A stretch of 64,000 nucleotides of DNA from Thiobacillus sp. 0-1251 (GTDB lineage Bacteria; Pseudomonadota; Gammaproteobacteria; Burkholderiales; Thiobacillaceae): the NCBI GenBank assembly GCA_001899305.1, contig MKWL01000018.1, positions 1 through 64,000 on the forward strand, read 5' to 3'. This document shows, piece by piece, positions 17,247-25,850 of the stretch (positions are counted from its first letter, which is position 1; every line of letters begins with the position of its first letter). The position numbers and the translations under genes are program-made. The notes under the pieces are model-generated. The model saw nothing but the letters and a program-made list of their open reading frames with translations, was not told where the DNA came from and searched no databases.

Positions 17247-17768
17247 TTACATGTGGCGGTCGTTGAGTACGCCGCCATCCAGCACGACCATGTCGGGCTT
17301 GATATCGGCAAAGCGGGTGACCTTGCCGCCGTATTCGGCAGCGAATTTCGTCGCATCCTGTTCCAGCGCAAAGCTGGCAATGGTCGGTCCCATCGATCCT
17401 TCACGTTTGCTGCCGTAGACGTAGTAGGCGGATTTCGCGTCGATCCAGTGGTCGTGCGGTTCGTCCCAGTCCGCCTTGCCCATGTCCTGCACGAAAATGC
17501 CGCGCACCTCCCTCACCTGTTCCGGGGTGAGATAGACGTGGAACATCTCGATCGTATCGCAGAAGAAATCCGGCTCCGCCTGCCCGGCGTAGAAGATCTG
17601 TGCCTTGGGGCCGGGGTAATCGGCAAGCAGCATGCCGTCGAGGGAGCAGGAGGTGCTGCGGCTGATCTCCAGCGGGGCGACGGCGGTCGGGCCTGCAGAC
17701 TGACCGCAGGCCGCGAGCAGGGCTGCGGTCAGCGCGGCGAGGATGAATGTCGATCTGATTGAGGTCAT
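17247..17768 (-). CDS. nosL: NosL copper chaperone lipoprotein
   Basis: 173-residue outer periplasmic lipoprotein (signal ending LLAAC, lipidated Cys21) that delivers Cu(I) for NosZ metal-centre assembly. The core reads STSCSLDGMLLADYPGPKAQ, the NosL form with one conserved Cys and a Met nearby. It overlaps nosY by four bases (ATGA), so translation is coupled to the ABC transporter genes. Confidence 0.9.
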   Translation of the reverse strand: MTSIRSTFILAALTAALLAACGQSAGPTAVAPLEISRSTSCSLDGMLLADYPGPKAQIFYAGQAEPDFFCDTIEMFHVYLTPEQVREVRGIFVQDMGKADWDEPHDHWIDAKSAYYVYGSKREGSMGPTIASFALEQDATKFAAEYGGKVTRFADIKPDMVVLDGGVLNDRHM

Positions 17769-18580
17769 TTACGGAATCTCCAGCTTGCAATACCCAAGGG
17801 CACCACGATCCAGGCAAGCATCACCAGGCCGAGCAGCCAGGGATCGGCCAGTGCACGGGGAAAAACGGTCGCCAGCCCGTACAGGGTACGGACGTCGTCC
17901 AGGGAAAAGATGTTGAGGATGCGGAACACGTCGGCAGGGTTCGCCAGGAGCAGGTAGGGAAAGATCTCGCCGCCCCACTGGCCGCCGGTGACGACCAGTG
18001 CGCCGAGCAGCAGCAGGTCGAACACCAGCACGAAGAAAAACCAGGTGGCGATCGCGAGGCCCGAAGCCCGGGTACGGTCGGCGGCGAATACCGACAGCAT
18101 CACCGCCAGGCTCAGGAAGGCGCAGCCCAGCAGCACCGAACTGAGCATGAAGCCGAAGTAGTGGTACAGGGCATTGAGGTCGAGCTTGGCCGACAGCACG
18201 ATCGCCACCAGGCCGAAGCCGGCGATGGTCGAGAATGCCAGCGCGGCGGCCAGCCCGAAATATTTGCCCAGCAGCAGTTCCAGGCGCGTGATCGGCATCG
18301 AGAGCAGGAGATCGAGCGATCCCCGTTCGCGCTCGCCGACGATGGCGTCGAAACCCAGGACCAGCGCGATCAGGGGAATCAGGTAGATGACCAGGCTGAC
18401 CAGGCTGGCGATGGTGAGGTCGATCGAGCGAAAGCCGACGGCGCCCTGCTGCGCGGCGCCGAAATAGGCGATGACCAGCGCGAAGGCGGTGAAGACCAGC
18501 GCCACGGCCAGCACCCAGCGATTGCGGATGCGGTCCCAGAATTCCTTGCTCGCGATGGTGGCGATCTGTGCGATTTCCAT
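17765..18580 (-). CDS. nosY: NosY ABC transporter membrane subunit
   Basis: 271-residue inner membrane protein with about six hydrophobic segments. It forms the NosDFY complex with NosF and NosD, needed to build the CuZ centre of N2O reductase. The conserved cytoplasmic segment VGERERGSLDLLLSMPITR matches the coupling-helix region of this ABC-2 type family. It follows nosF by 9 bp. Confidence 0.95.
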   Translation of the reverse strand: MEIAQIATIASKEFWDRIRNRWVLAVALVFTAFALVIAYFGAAQQGAVGFRSIDLTIASLVSLVIYLIPLIALVLGFDAIVGERERGSLDLLLSMPITRLELLLGKYFGLAAALAFSTIAGFGLVAIVLSAKLDLNALYHYFGFMLSSVLLGCAFLSLAVMLSVFAADRTRASGLAIATWFFFVLVFDLLLLGALVVTGGQWGGEIFPYLLLANPADVFRILNIFSLDDVRTLYGLATVFPRALADPWLLGLVMLAWIVVPLGIASWRFRK

Positions 18581-18589
18581 GTCGCCCTC

Positions 18590-19528
18590 TCAGTCCGAAA
18601 AGCCGAAGAACACATCTTCGAGCGAAGGCTCGCGTACCGTCAGGTCGCGGACGCGGCCGTCCAGCCGGGCGAGCGCCTCGATCACCGCCATCTTCGCTTC
18701 GCGCCGGCAGCGCACCTTCACGTGATCATCGTGCGCCTCGATCGCCTCCACCTGCAGATGGGAAAGCGCGGCGCGCACCGCCTCGAAATCCTCCTTCGAG
18801 ACGCGCACGCTGAACCACAACGGCAGGTCCACCTGTTCACGCAGGTCCTGGACCGTCCCGCGGGCCTGCACCTTGCCGGCGGCCATGATCGCAATGCGAT
18901 CCACCCGTTCCTGGATCTCGGCGAGGATGTGGGAGGTGATGACCGTCGTCACGCCTTCGCTTCTGAGCTGGCGCAGCGTCGCGTAGAAACTGCGGATCGC
19001 CTCCGGATCGAGGCCCGTGGTGGGCTCGTCGAGAAACAGGATGCGCGGCTTACCGAGCAGGGCCTGGGCAAAGCCGAGACGCTGGCGCATGCCCTTGGAG
19101 TATTCGCGTACGCGCCGTTTGGCCGCGTGAGCAAGGCCTACGCGTTCGAGCGTCGGGCCCGCCTCTGCCGGCGAGACGCCCTTCAGCCTGGCGAAGAACC
19201 AGAGCGTCTCGAGTCCGGTGAGATTGTCATAGAGCACCACGTTCTCCGGCAGATAACCGACCGTGCGCCGTACGGCACGAAAGTCGCGGCCGGTGACGAG
19301 CGCGCCGTCGATGCGGATGTCGCCCGCGGTGGTGGGGGTGAGGCCCAGCATCATCTTGAACAGCGTGCTCTTGCCGGCGCCGTTGTGCCCGATGAGGCCG
19401 AACAGTTCGCCGGACCGGATGTCGAGGTCGACGCCGTCGACCGCGCGGATGTTTCCGTAGTGCTTGCGCACCCCCTGTGCGACGATCAGGGGTGCGCCGG
19501 CGTCATTGGGGGGAAGGGAAGAGGCCAC
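18590..19528 (-). CDS. nosF: NosF ABC transporter ATPase
   Basis: 312-residue ATPase of the NosDFY complex. Walker A is GHNGAGKST, the signature is YSKGMRQRLGFAQAL and Walker B is ILFLDEPTTGLD. The first codon is GTG at 19528, overlapping the end of nosD by 26 bp; no closer in-frame ATG precedes the core VRKHYG segment. A C-terminal domain of about 80 residues follows the ATPase core. Confidence 0.95.
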   Translation of the reverse strand: MASSLPPNDAGAPLIVAQGVRKHYGNIRAVDGVDLDIRSGELFGLIGHNGAGKSTLFKMMLGLTPTTAGDIRIDGALVTGRDFRAVRRTVGYLPENVVLYDNLTGLETLWFFARLKGVSPAEAGPTLERVGLAHAAKRRVREYSKGMRQRLGFAQALLGKPRILFLDEPTTGLDPEAIRSFYATLRQLRSEGVTTVITSHILAEIQERVDRIAIMAAGKVQARGTVQDLREQVDLPLWFSVRVSKEDFEAVRAALSHLQVEAIEAHDDHVKVRCRREAKMAVIEALARLDGRVRDLTVREPSLEDVFFGFSD

Positions 19529-20780
19529 GCCATTTTCTCCAGTCGGGGTTGTGCGGCTGCATCCGCGGTTGGGGATCGACGATGCTGGTGGCGCGCAGCA
19601 GCGGGAACTGCTGGCTGACCATGCGCAGCGTCTGCACGGCCGGGCTGGCCAGCAGCAGCTTCATCATCGGGTGGCGCCAGGACAGGTAGTCGACCATGTC
19701 GTTCGCCTCGTAGGGCACGTCCCCGATGCCGTCGCCGTTGCGGTCCCACCCCACATAGTTGCTCCAGTAGTTGCCGGGCCAGATCTCGTCCCGGCTGGCC
19801 ACGTACTTGATCTGGGTGCGGTTCTGGATGAAATCGTTGCCCGTCGCCTTGTTGTGGTAAGAGCCCGCCCACAGGTGGATGCCGACCGTGTTGTCCATCA
19901 CCAGGTTGTTGCGGATGGTGTTGTACTCGGCATCGTAAATGAAAAAGCCACGGGCATTGCCGGCGACGACGTTGCCTTCGATCACCGAATCCTGGAGGGT
20001 GCGCAGCATGATGCCATGGTCGGAATTGCCCCAGGCGCGATTGTTCCGCACCACCTGGTTGCGCGCCATCATCAGCGCGAGACCGCCGCGGTTGTGGTAC
20101 GAGTCGTTGCCTTCCCACACGTTGTCGTTGGAGTTCATGTAGTGGGTGCCGTAGCGCGCGTTGTGGATGCGGTTGTTGCGGAACACCGCATGATTCGACA
20201 CATCCACGTAGATGCCGTCGCGGACGAAGCTGATCTGGTTGCCGACGATCTGCGCGCCCTCGGTGTGGTAGAGCTCGATGCCATTGCCGCGGCGGGCGGA
20301 CTGGTAATCGCGCTTGCCGGTGATCACGTTGTTGAGGATCTGCACGTTCTGCACCGATTCGATCCAGAGGCCGAAGAGATTGTAGGTCAGGTCGCAGTTG
20401 CGCACGATCGCGCGATGCGCACCCGGCTGGATGTAGATGCCCGCATTCTGGTCGAGCAGGCTGTCGCCGGAATCGCGCACGATCAGTCCGTCAATGGTGA
20501 TGTCCTTGGCAGTGATGCGGATGGTGTCGCCCGTGAGGCCGCCGCTCAGCGTGGGCCGGTCGATGCCTTTCAGCGTCAGCGGCTTGTCGATCCGCAGGTT
20601 TTCCCGGTACAGGCCACGCTCCACGCGCACTTCGTCGCCGGGGCGGGCCTGGGCAATGGCCGCGCCGATGGACTCGCCCGCGTGCACCGTCAGGATGTCG
20701 GCGCGCGCCAGGCCCGCCAGGCAGGCCAGCAGGCCACCCAGAACGAGCCATACGATCGGCCTGGCGGCTAGTAAAGCCAT
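19503..20780 (-). CDS. nosD: NosD periplasmic copper-processing protein
   Basis: 425-residue secreted beta-helix protein, the periplasmic partner of NosFY in CuZ assembly. A signal peptide (start MALLAARPIVWLVLGG) is followed by many repeated right-handed beta-helix turns with NN-type motifs (IVRNCDLTYN, ILNNVITG, VFRNNRIHN, VVRNNRAWG). The start at 20780 overlaps the nosR stop by 13 bp. Confidence 0.95.
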   Translation of the reverse strand: MALLAARPIVWLVLGGLLACLAGLARADILTVHAGESIGAAIAQARPGDEVRVERGLYRENLRIDKPLTLKGIDRPTLSGGLTGDTIRITAKDITIDGLIVRDSGDSLLDQNAGIYIQPGAHRAIVRNCDLTYNLFGLWIESVQNVQILNNVITGKRDYQSARRGNGIELYHTEGAQIVGNQISFVRDGIYVDVSNHAVFRNNRIHNARYGTHYMNSNDNVWEGNDSYHNRGGLALMMARNQVVRNNRAWGNSDHGIMLRTLQDSVIEGNVVAGNARGFFIYDAEYNTIRNNLVMDNTVGIHLWAGSYHNKATGNDFIQNRTQIKYVASRDEIWPGNYWSNYVGWDRNGDGIGDVPYEANDMVDYLSWRHPMMKLLLASPAVQTLRMVSQQFPLLRATSIVDPQPRMQPHNPDWRKWRGLFPSPQ

Positions 20781-23458
20781 TGCAGCGCCGGCAGGCCTTG
20801 CAGGACATCCAGTATCCCTGTGCCCTTCATGATCAGGAACAGGGTGGCAGCGATGAGCAGGTTCTTGAACCCCACGTAGGCGGCCATGTCGGCCCAGGAG
20901 GCCGGACGCAGGTTGCGTCCCCACCACGGGCCGTCCTTGACGTAGGGCTTGCAGCGCATGCGCACCACCAGTTCGTAGGCGCTCCAGCCCAGCCACCAGC
21001 CGAGCACGATGCCGGGGCCGATCCGGCCAGCGGCGCCGAGCACCCACACCCAGGTCACCAGAACGGTCAGCGCGAACGTGGTCGCCTGCAGCAGGACCGG
21101 CTGCTGGAATACCTTGCGGCTCCAGGGGAACAGGTGGTCGAAGAATTCCTGGCCGATGAAGGCGGGCAGGCTCGGCCGTTCCGCGGCCGCCGGCGTGGGA
21201 CGGGCGGAAAACGGCACGATGGGAATGTAGTAGCCGTCCGCGCCGATCGCGGTCAGCGGTTCGCCGGCCTTGGTGCGGCGCTTGCGTTCCTTGGCCAGCG
21301 GCGGGCAGGCATGGGTATCGTAATAGAGGACCTGGCAGTCGAGACACAACAGGCATTCGCGCTGGTCGATGCGGCCGCTGTCGTCGATCGCCTGCGAGCC
21401 GCAGCCCACCTGGCACGCCGCGCACGGCCCACACTCCGCCTTGCGCTTGAGTCCCCACCAGCGGAACGTCGAAGGCACCGCGAGCGCCGCGCCCAGCGGG
21501 CATAGGTATTTGCAGAATGGGCGTTCGAAGAAAGCCGACGCGACGATCAGGACGGTCCAGAACGTCACGAAAGGCCAGGAGCGGTTCCACACGCCGACCA
21601 GGAAAGTGGTTTTGAATGGCTCGACTTCGGCGAGCTTTTCCGCCCATCCCATGGAGTAGAAGGACACAGCGAGCAGGATGGTGAAGATACCGTATTTGAT
21701 CCATTTCAGCCGATCATGCCAGTTCTGCGGCAGCAGGTGGCGCTGGTAGCGCTTCAGCCCCAGCTTGCCGGCCACATGGTAGACCAGTTCGGCGAGCGAG
21801 CCGTAGGGGCACATCCAGCCGCAGAACATTCCGCGTCCCCAGAAGAACGTGGTGACGATGATGAAAATCCAGAACAGGAAGACGAACGGATCGGACAGGA
21901 ACAGTTCCCAGCGCCACTCGAACAGGATGGCATGGAACCAGGTCAGCACCTGGGTGATCGACGGCACGGCCAGTAGGTAGAAGCCGACGAAGCCGATCGA
22001 TGAGACCCACAGCAGGTAGCGCGGGATTTCCTTCCAGCGCGTGTCCTTCATGGTGGAGCGCCGGACCAGCTTGTCGCGCAACGCGTAGACGGTGCCCGCA
22101 GCGATCAGCCACAGCAGAAACAGCACGACCTCGATCTTGCGCGATTTCCAGACTTTGACCCAGGTCGCCTCCGGCTTGACGATTTCCGGGCGCCCGCCTT
22201 CGAGGTAGCGGGCGGGCAGCCAGTACTCTCGGTCGAAGCTGGTAAAGGTCTTGGTGCCGGTCTGCCGGTCTATCTTGTTGGCCAGGTACACCAGGCTCCA
22301 GGGATAGGCTGCACTGAAGGTCGGCGAACGGATGATGAAGATGGCCGACTCCTTGTAGCGCGGCGCACCGGCGGCCTCGATGCCATACAGGTTGAGATAA
22401 TCCAGATCGCGGAAGGTGAAGGAATCGATATCCTGGGATACCAGCACGCGGTCATAGATGCCGCCGCGCACGAAGCCCGAACCCTTGAAGGATCCCGTGC
22501 CGTTGGCAATCAGGAAAATCGCATGCTCACCCGGCTTGAGCTTGGACATGAGAGAGGCGTAGCCATGCTCGCCCAGCACGCTGCGCCCGATCGTCGGCTC
22601 GTTGAGATAGCCGAAATAGATGTCGATGTAGGGCTGCCCTCCGGGGCCCTGGCCGATTTCGTCCGCCTTGACCTTGAGTTCCTGGACGCTGCCTTCGTCG
22701 AGCAGCGCCTGCCAGTCCAGCGTGCCCGGGATGTCCTTGAATTTCGCCTGGGGCCGGATCGTGGGCTTGACGATACCCACCTGGCGGGCGACTTCGAGGC
22801 CGCTGCGCAGGATGACCTGGTTTTCAGCGATCACCGTCACCGTGGCGCCGGAGATCGCGTCGACGCCGATCATGCCTTCGCCCGGCCGGGAGGTGCCCAC
22901 TTCGATCTTGTCGCCGACGAACTTACCGAGGTACTGCTTGACGAACTTGGTGAGCTGCGACTCCGGAATGCCCACCAGCAGGATCGGTTCGGAGTGCTTC
23001 AGAACCCGGACACCGGTGATGATGCCCTTGGTATCCATGCCGATCAGCGTCACCACCGGCTTGCCCGAGTAGGCCGGGATGTCGACGACGTCGGTGGACA
23101 GGAATACGTAGCCGATCAGTTTGCGGTCGTCTTTCCCGTCATGCTTGTCTTTCTCGTCGCCATGATCGTCCTTCCCGTCATGCTTGTCTTTGCGGCTCTG
23201 GTAGGCCTCGACATAGGCCGGTTTACCCATGCGCTTGGAAAAGCCGTCGGCGCCAGGCATCACGTCCTTGCAGGGTACGTACGCGCACAGATCGGGATCG
23301 GTGGACAGTTGCACCGGCAACGGCGCCTCGTAGCTGCCGGCGACAGCCAGCCCCGGGGCGCAGTAAAAACAGAGTATCGCCAGGAAACAGGCGATAGGGC
23401 GGGCTAGATAATCCATGAAAAACACCGCAAATGTCTGAACATCACCTGGAACACGCAT
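20768..23458 (-). CDS. nosR: NosR membrane flavo-Fe-S protein for N2O respiration
   Basis: Large membrane protein (up to 896 residues) that feeds electrons to NosZ and supports its expression. Order: signal sequence, periplasmic FMN-binding domain with the SGATVTV attachment motif, several membrane helices, two CxxxCP motifs (CGWMCPYG, CKYLCPLG) and two ferredoxin-like clusters (CGPCAACQVGC, CLLCLDC). It is longer than Pseudomonas NosR (roughly 720 residues from memory), with an extra C-terminal hydrophobic region and an inserted Lys/Asp/His repeat near residue 90. An alternative start at 23416 gives a cleaner signal peptide; neither start has a strong ribosome site. Confidence 0.95.
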   Translation of the reverse strand: MRVPGDVQTFAVFFMDYLARPIACFLAILCFYCAPGLAVAGSYEAPLPVQLSTDPDLCAYVPCKDVMPGADGFSKRMGKPAYVEAYQSRKDKHDGKDDHGDEKDKHDGKDDRKLIGYVFLSTDVVDIPAYSGKPVVTLIGMDTKGIITGVRVLKHSEPILLVGIPESQLTKFVKQYLGKFVGDKIEVGTSRPGEGMIGVDAISGATVTVIAENQVILRSGLEVARQVGIVKPTIRPQAKFKDIPGTLDWQALLDEGSVQELKVKADEIGQGPGGQPYIDIYFGYLNEPTIGRSVLGEHGYASLMSKLKPGEHAIFLIANGTGSFKGSGFVRGGIYDRVLVSQDIDSFTFRDLDYLNLYGIEAAGAPRYKESAIFIIRSPTFSAAYPWSLVYLANKIDRQTGTKTFTSFDREYWLPARYLEGGRPEIVKPEATWVKVWKSRKIEVVLFLLWLIAAGTVYALRDKLVRRSTMKDTRWKEIPRYLLWVSSIGFVGFYLLAVPSITQVLTWFHAILFEWRWELFLSDPFVFLFWIFIIVTTFFWGRGMFCGWMCPYGSLAELVYHVAGKLGLKRYQRHLLPQNWHDRLKWIKYGIFTILLAVSFYSMGWAEKLAEVEPFKTTFLVGVWNRSWPFVTFWTVLIVASAFFERPFCKYLCPLGAALAVPSTFRWWGLKRKAECGPCAACQVGCGSQAIDDSGRIDQRECLLCLDCQVLYYDTHACPPLAKERKRRTKAGEPLTAIGADGYYIPIVPFSARPTPAAAERPSLPAFIGQEFFDHLFPWSRKVFQQPVLLQATTFALTVLVTWVWVLGAAGRIGPGIVLGWWLGWSAYELVVRMRCKPYVKDGPWWGRNLRPASWADMAAYVGFKNLLIAATLFLIMKGTGILDVLQGLPALQWLY
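23127..23191 (-). repeat. 39-nt tandem repeat in nosR encoding a Lys/Asp/His tract
   Basis: A 26-nt stretch at 23127-23152 recurs at 23166-23191 with one mismatch, an offset of 39 nt (13 codons). It encodes KDKHDGKDD twice, separated by HGDE, in the periplasmic part of NosR before the FMN domain. The tract is highly charged with several His, so metal binding is conceivable. Confidence 0.85.
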
Positions 23459-23463
23459 TTTGT

Positions 23464-23525
23464 CCGCCGGCCAGCCGGCGGCCTTGCGATCTGGTCGTCC
23501 GTTCCGCCCAGGGGAGCGGAACGGA
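23464..23525 (-). other. Two strong hairpins between nosZ and nosR
   Basis: Right after the nosZ stop codon a 9-bp stem, TCCGTTCCG (23498-23506) and CGGAACGGA (23517-23525), is followed by an 8-bp GC stem, CCGCCGGC/GCCGGCGG (23464-23481). No T-run follows, so they may be attenuators or 3' stabilisers that favour nosZ mRNA over nosR. Confidence 0.65.
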
Positions 23526-23533
23526 GCAATCGG

Positions 23534-25501
23534 TCAAGCCTCGACCAGCATGCGGCTGCGCATCTCCAGGTGCAGTGCATGACAGAAATTGGTGCAGTAG
23601 CACCAGTAAACGCCCGGCTTGTCGGCAACGAAGGTGACCGACTTGGTCTCCTGCGGGTTGACGATGAACTGGATGTCGTACTTGGGAATGGCGAAACCGT
23701 GCGTCAGATCCTCGACCTTGTCGTGGTTGGTCAGGATGATGGTCACCTCGTCGCCCTTCTTGACCTTGAACTCCCGCAGACTGAAGGTCGGCGCCTGGCT
23801 GGTGAGCTTGATGGTCACCTTCCTGCCGTTGCGGAAGACGCCCGAATCCTTGGGATCCTTCACCGCCAGCGGGAAGTCGTCCATGTTGTAGATCTGGCGC
23901 GTCTTGATGATGTCGCGGCGGATGATGATGGAATCGTGCGGCTCCGAATACACCGAGTGGTCGGCTACCAGCTTCATTTTGTCGCCGCTGATATCGATCA
24001 GCTGGGCAGTCTCGGCGTGCAGCGGCCCCACGGGCAGGAAGCGATCCTTGGAAAACTTGTTGTCGGAAATGAAGAAGCGGCCATCCGATTCCTTGGTTTC
24101 ACCCATTGACGTGAAGCCGTGGCCCGGCTGGTAATGCACGTCGATGCGGTCAAGTACCACCTTGGCATTCTTGTCACCCTTGTATGCCTTGATCGCGGCC
24201 TCCACGTTCCACTTCACGATCTGGCTGTCGAGGAAGAGGGTCGTGTAGGCGTTACCCTTGTTGTCGAAACCGGTGTGCAGCGGCCCGAGGCCGATTTCGG
24301 GTTCGGCGACCACGGCGTCGCGGGGGTTGGCCAGGCCGCCATCGAACCACTTCAGTACCAGGGCATGCTCGATGACCGAGGCCGTCGGCGAAAGCTTGCC
24401 TGAACAGGCGTAATACTTGCCGTCTGGGCTGATGTTCACGCCGTGGGGATTCTTCGGGATCGGCACATAGCACGTCAGCGCGGTCTTGGGGTCCTGGTTG
24501 GCCGCCTTGGTGCCGTCGACGACGGGCACCTTGGATCCGGCGATGTACCGCACCTTGCCTGCCTTCACGGCCTCTTCGATGCGGGCAATGTTGAAGAACA
24601 GGCAGTCGTCCATTTCCGCCGCCATCATGTCCTCGTAATGGAGCCCCATCTCGGTGTTGTACTGGTTGGTCGCGGCAAGCTTGCCGTCATAGGAGCTGGC
24701 CACCAGGTCGCAGTTGCCGTCGATCAGCACCTGCCAGCGCACCTCCATGGAATTGGAGTCGACGCAGGTAAATATCGATTTGTACTTGCTGCCGTCCTCC
24801 AGGTCGCGCCCGTCGTTGGGCAGCGGAATCGAGAACTCGCCGCCGCAGAACACGCGGGTGGTGTGGTTGACGTTGGAGTCGACCGGGTCGCGCTTGTCGG
24901 GGAAGGTGCCGTGAAAGCCCTGGACATTGGGCAGCTCGGTGATCTTGTCGGTCTCCATGGTGTCCATGCGGATGCGCGCGAGACGGCCGTGGATTTTGTC
25001 GTTCACGAACAGGTACTTGCCGTCGTAGGTGCCGTCGGTATAGGACGGGTGGACATGGTGCGTGTCGCCGGTGGTGTACTTGGGCGTGCCGTTGGGCTTG
25101 GTGCCGAGGATCGCCTTCGATTCGTTGGTCACGCCCCAACCGACCAGGGCGTCCATGTTGTAGACCGGGATGCGCTTCAACTCGCGCCCGGACGGGATGC
25201 CGTAGATGCGGCACTCGCCCGAATGCCCGCCGCTGGAAAACGCATAGTATTCATCGAGCTGTCCCGGCGGGACTTCGTATTTGCTGTAATCGACACCGCT
25301 CCCGGCCTGGGCCGCGGGGGCGCCCGCGCCAGCGCCTTCACCCGTCGCCGGCGCCGATTTCTTGTTGCATGCAGACAGGCCCAGCGAAAGCCCTGCGCCG
25401 GAAAGTCCGACCAGGGCGGCGGTATTCATGAATTTTCGGCGACCCAGATCGGGCTGGGTGTCGGATAGTTTGCTATCGTCCTGCGTATGGTCCTGTGTCA
25501 T
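23534..25501 (-). CDS. nosZ: Nitrous-oxide reductase, clade I
   Basis: Periplasmic copper enzyme (655 residues from the ATG at 25501, preceded by GGGGAG) that reduces N2O to N2. The N-terminus has a Tat signal (LGRRKFMNTAALVGLSGAG), which places it in clade I. CuZ ligand regions include DTHHVHPSYTDG, GFHGTFP and NPHGVNISPDGKY; the C-terminal cupredoxin domain carries the CuA site WCYCTNFCHALHLEM. It heads the nos operon and is expressed from an upstream region with an FNR-type box. Confidence 0.99.
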   Translation of the reverse strand: MTQDHTQDDSKLSDTQPDLGRRKFMNTAALVGLSGAGLSLGLSACNKKSAPATGEGAGAGAPAAQAGSGVDYSKYEVPPGQLDEYYAFSSGGHSGECRIYGIPSGRELKRIPVYNMDALVGWGVTNESKAILGTKPNGTPKYTTGDTHHVHPSYTDGTYDGKYLFVNDKIHGRLARIRMDTMETDKITELPNVQGFHGTFPDKRDPVDSNVNHTTRVFCGGEFSIPLPNDGRDLEDGSKYKSIFTCVDSNSMEVRWQVLIDGNCDLVASSYDGKLAATNQYNTEMGLHYEDMMAAEMDDCLFFNIARIEEAVKAGKVRYIAGSKVPVVDGTKAANQDPKTALTCYVPIPKNPHGVNISPDGKYYACSGKLSPTASVIEHALVLKWFDGGLANPRDAVVAEPEIGLGPLHTGFDNKGNAYTTLFLDSQIVKWNVEAAIKAYKGDKNAKVVLDRIDVHYQPGHGFTSMGETKESDGRFFISDNKFSKDRFLPVGPLHAETAQLIDISGDKMKLVADHSVYSEPHDSIIIRRDIIKTRQIYNMDDFPLAVKDPKDSGVFRNGRKVTIKLTSQAPTFSLREFKVKKGDEVTIILTNHDKVEDLTHGFAIPKYDIQFIVNPQETKSVTFVADKPGVYWCYCTNFCHALHLEMRSRMLVEA

Positions 25502-25645
25502 GTCGTGGTGCTCCCCGTCCTGAAAATAATCGGCACGTTCACTCGGATTGGCGCAAGGCAATCCGAATCGCTCGAATCCGGCAGGCGGCCATTCCGGCTG
25601 CTTGCCGCTGCGACAAAATGTCGCATTTGGAATCTAGCATATAAA

Positions 25646-25687
25646 GAAAATACGATCTCTAGGTCCGTAAATATTGATTTCAATCAC
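25646..25687 (-). promoter_or_regulatory. FNR/DNR-type box and candidate nosZ promoter
   Basis: TTGAT-TTCA-ATCAC at 25674-25687 matches TTGAT-N4-ATCAA at nine of ten positions. On the minus strand a -10-like TATTTT (25652-25647) begins 21 nt after the box, close to the spacing of class II FNR promoters (box near -41). That would give a nosZ leader of about 138 nt. The box could also serve the divergent sensor kinase gene. The remainder of the 25502-25850 gap shows only the palindrome listed separately. Confidence 0.68.
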
Positions 25688-25803
25688 GGTGTTGCCAGCC
25701 GATGGCGCCGGCTAAAAGATGTATGGCGAAAGATTGTTAAGTCCATGTTTTCACAACAAATCGGGAAATCGTTGCTAGCATGATCATGGATAAATGGTAC
25801 TTT

Positions 25804-25815
25804 CGAGGTACCTCT
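25804..25815. promoter_or_regulatory. GAGGTACCTC palindrome upstream of the narX-like gene
   Basis: A perfect 10-bp palindrome, GAGGTACCTC (25805-25814), lies about 40 bp before the kinase start. The plus-strand reading TACCTCT (25809-25815) is an exact NarL-type heptamer overlapping its mirror copy. The layout is not 7-2-7, so autoregulation by the adjacent NarL-like protein is only a possibility. Confidence 0.35.
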
Positions 25816-25850
25816 TTATTTTCGGGTGCCCGATCGGCCCCAAGGCGGAT

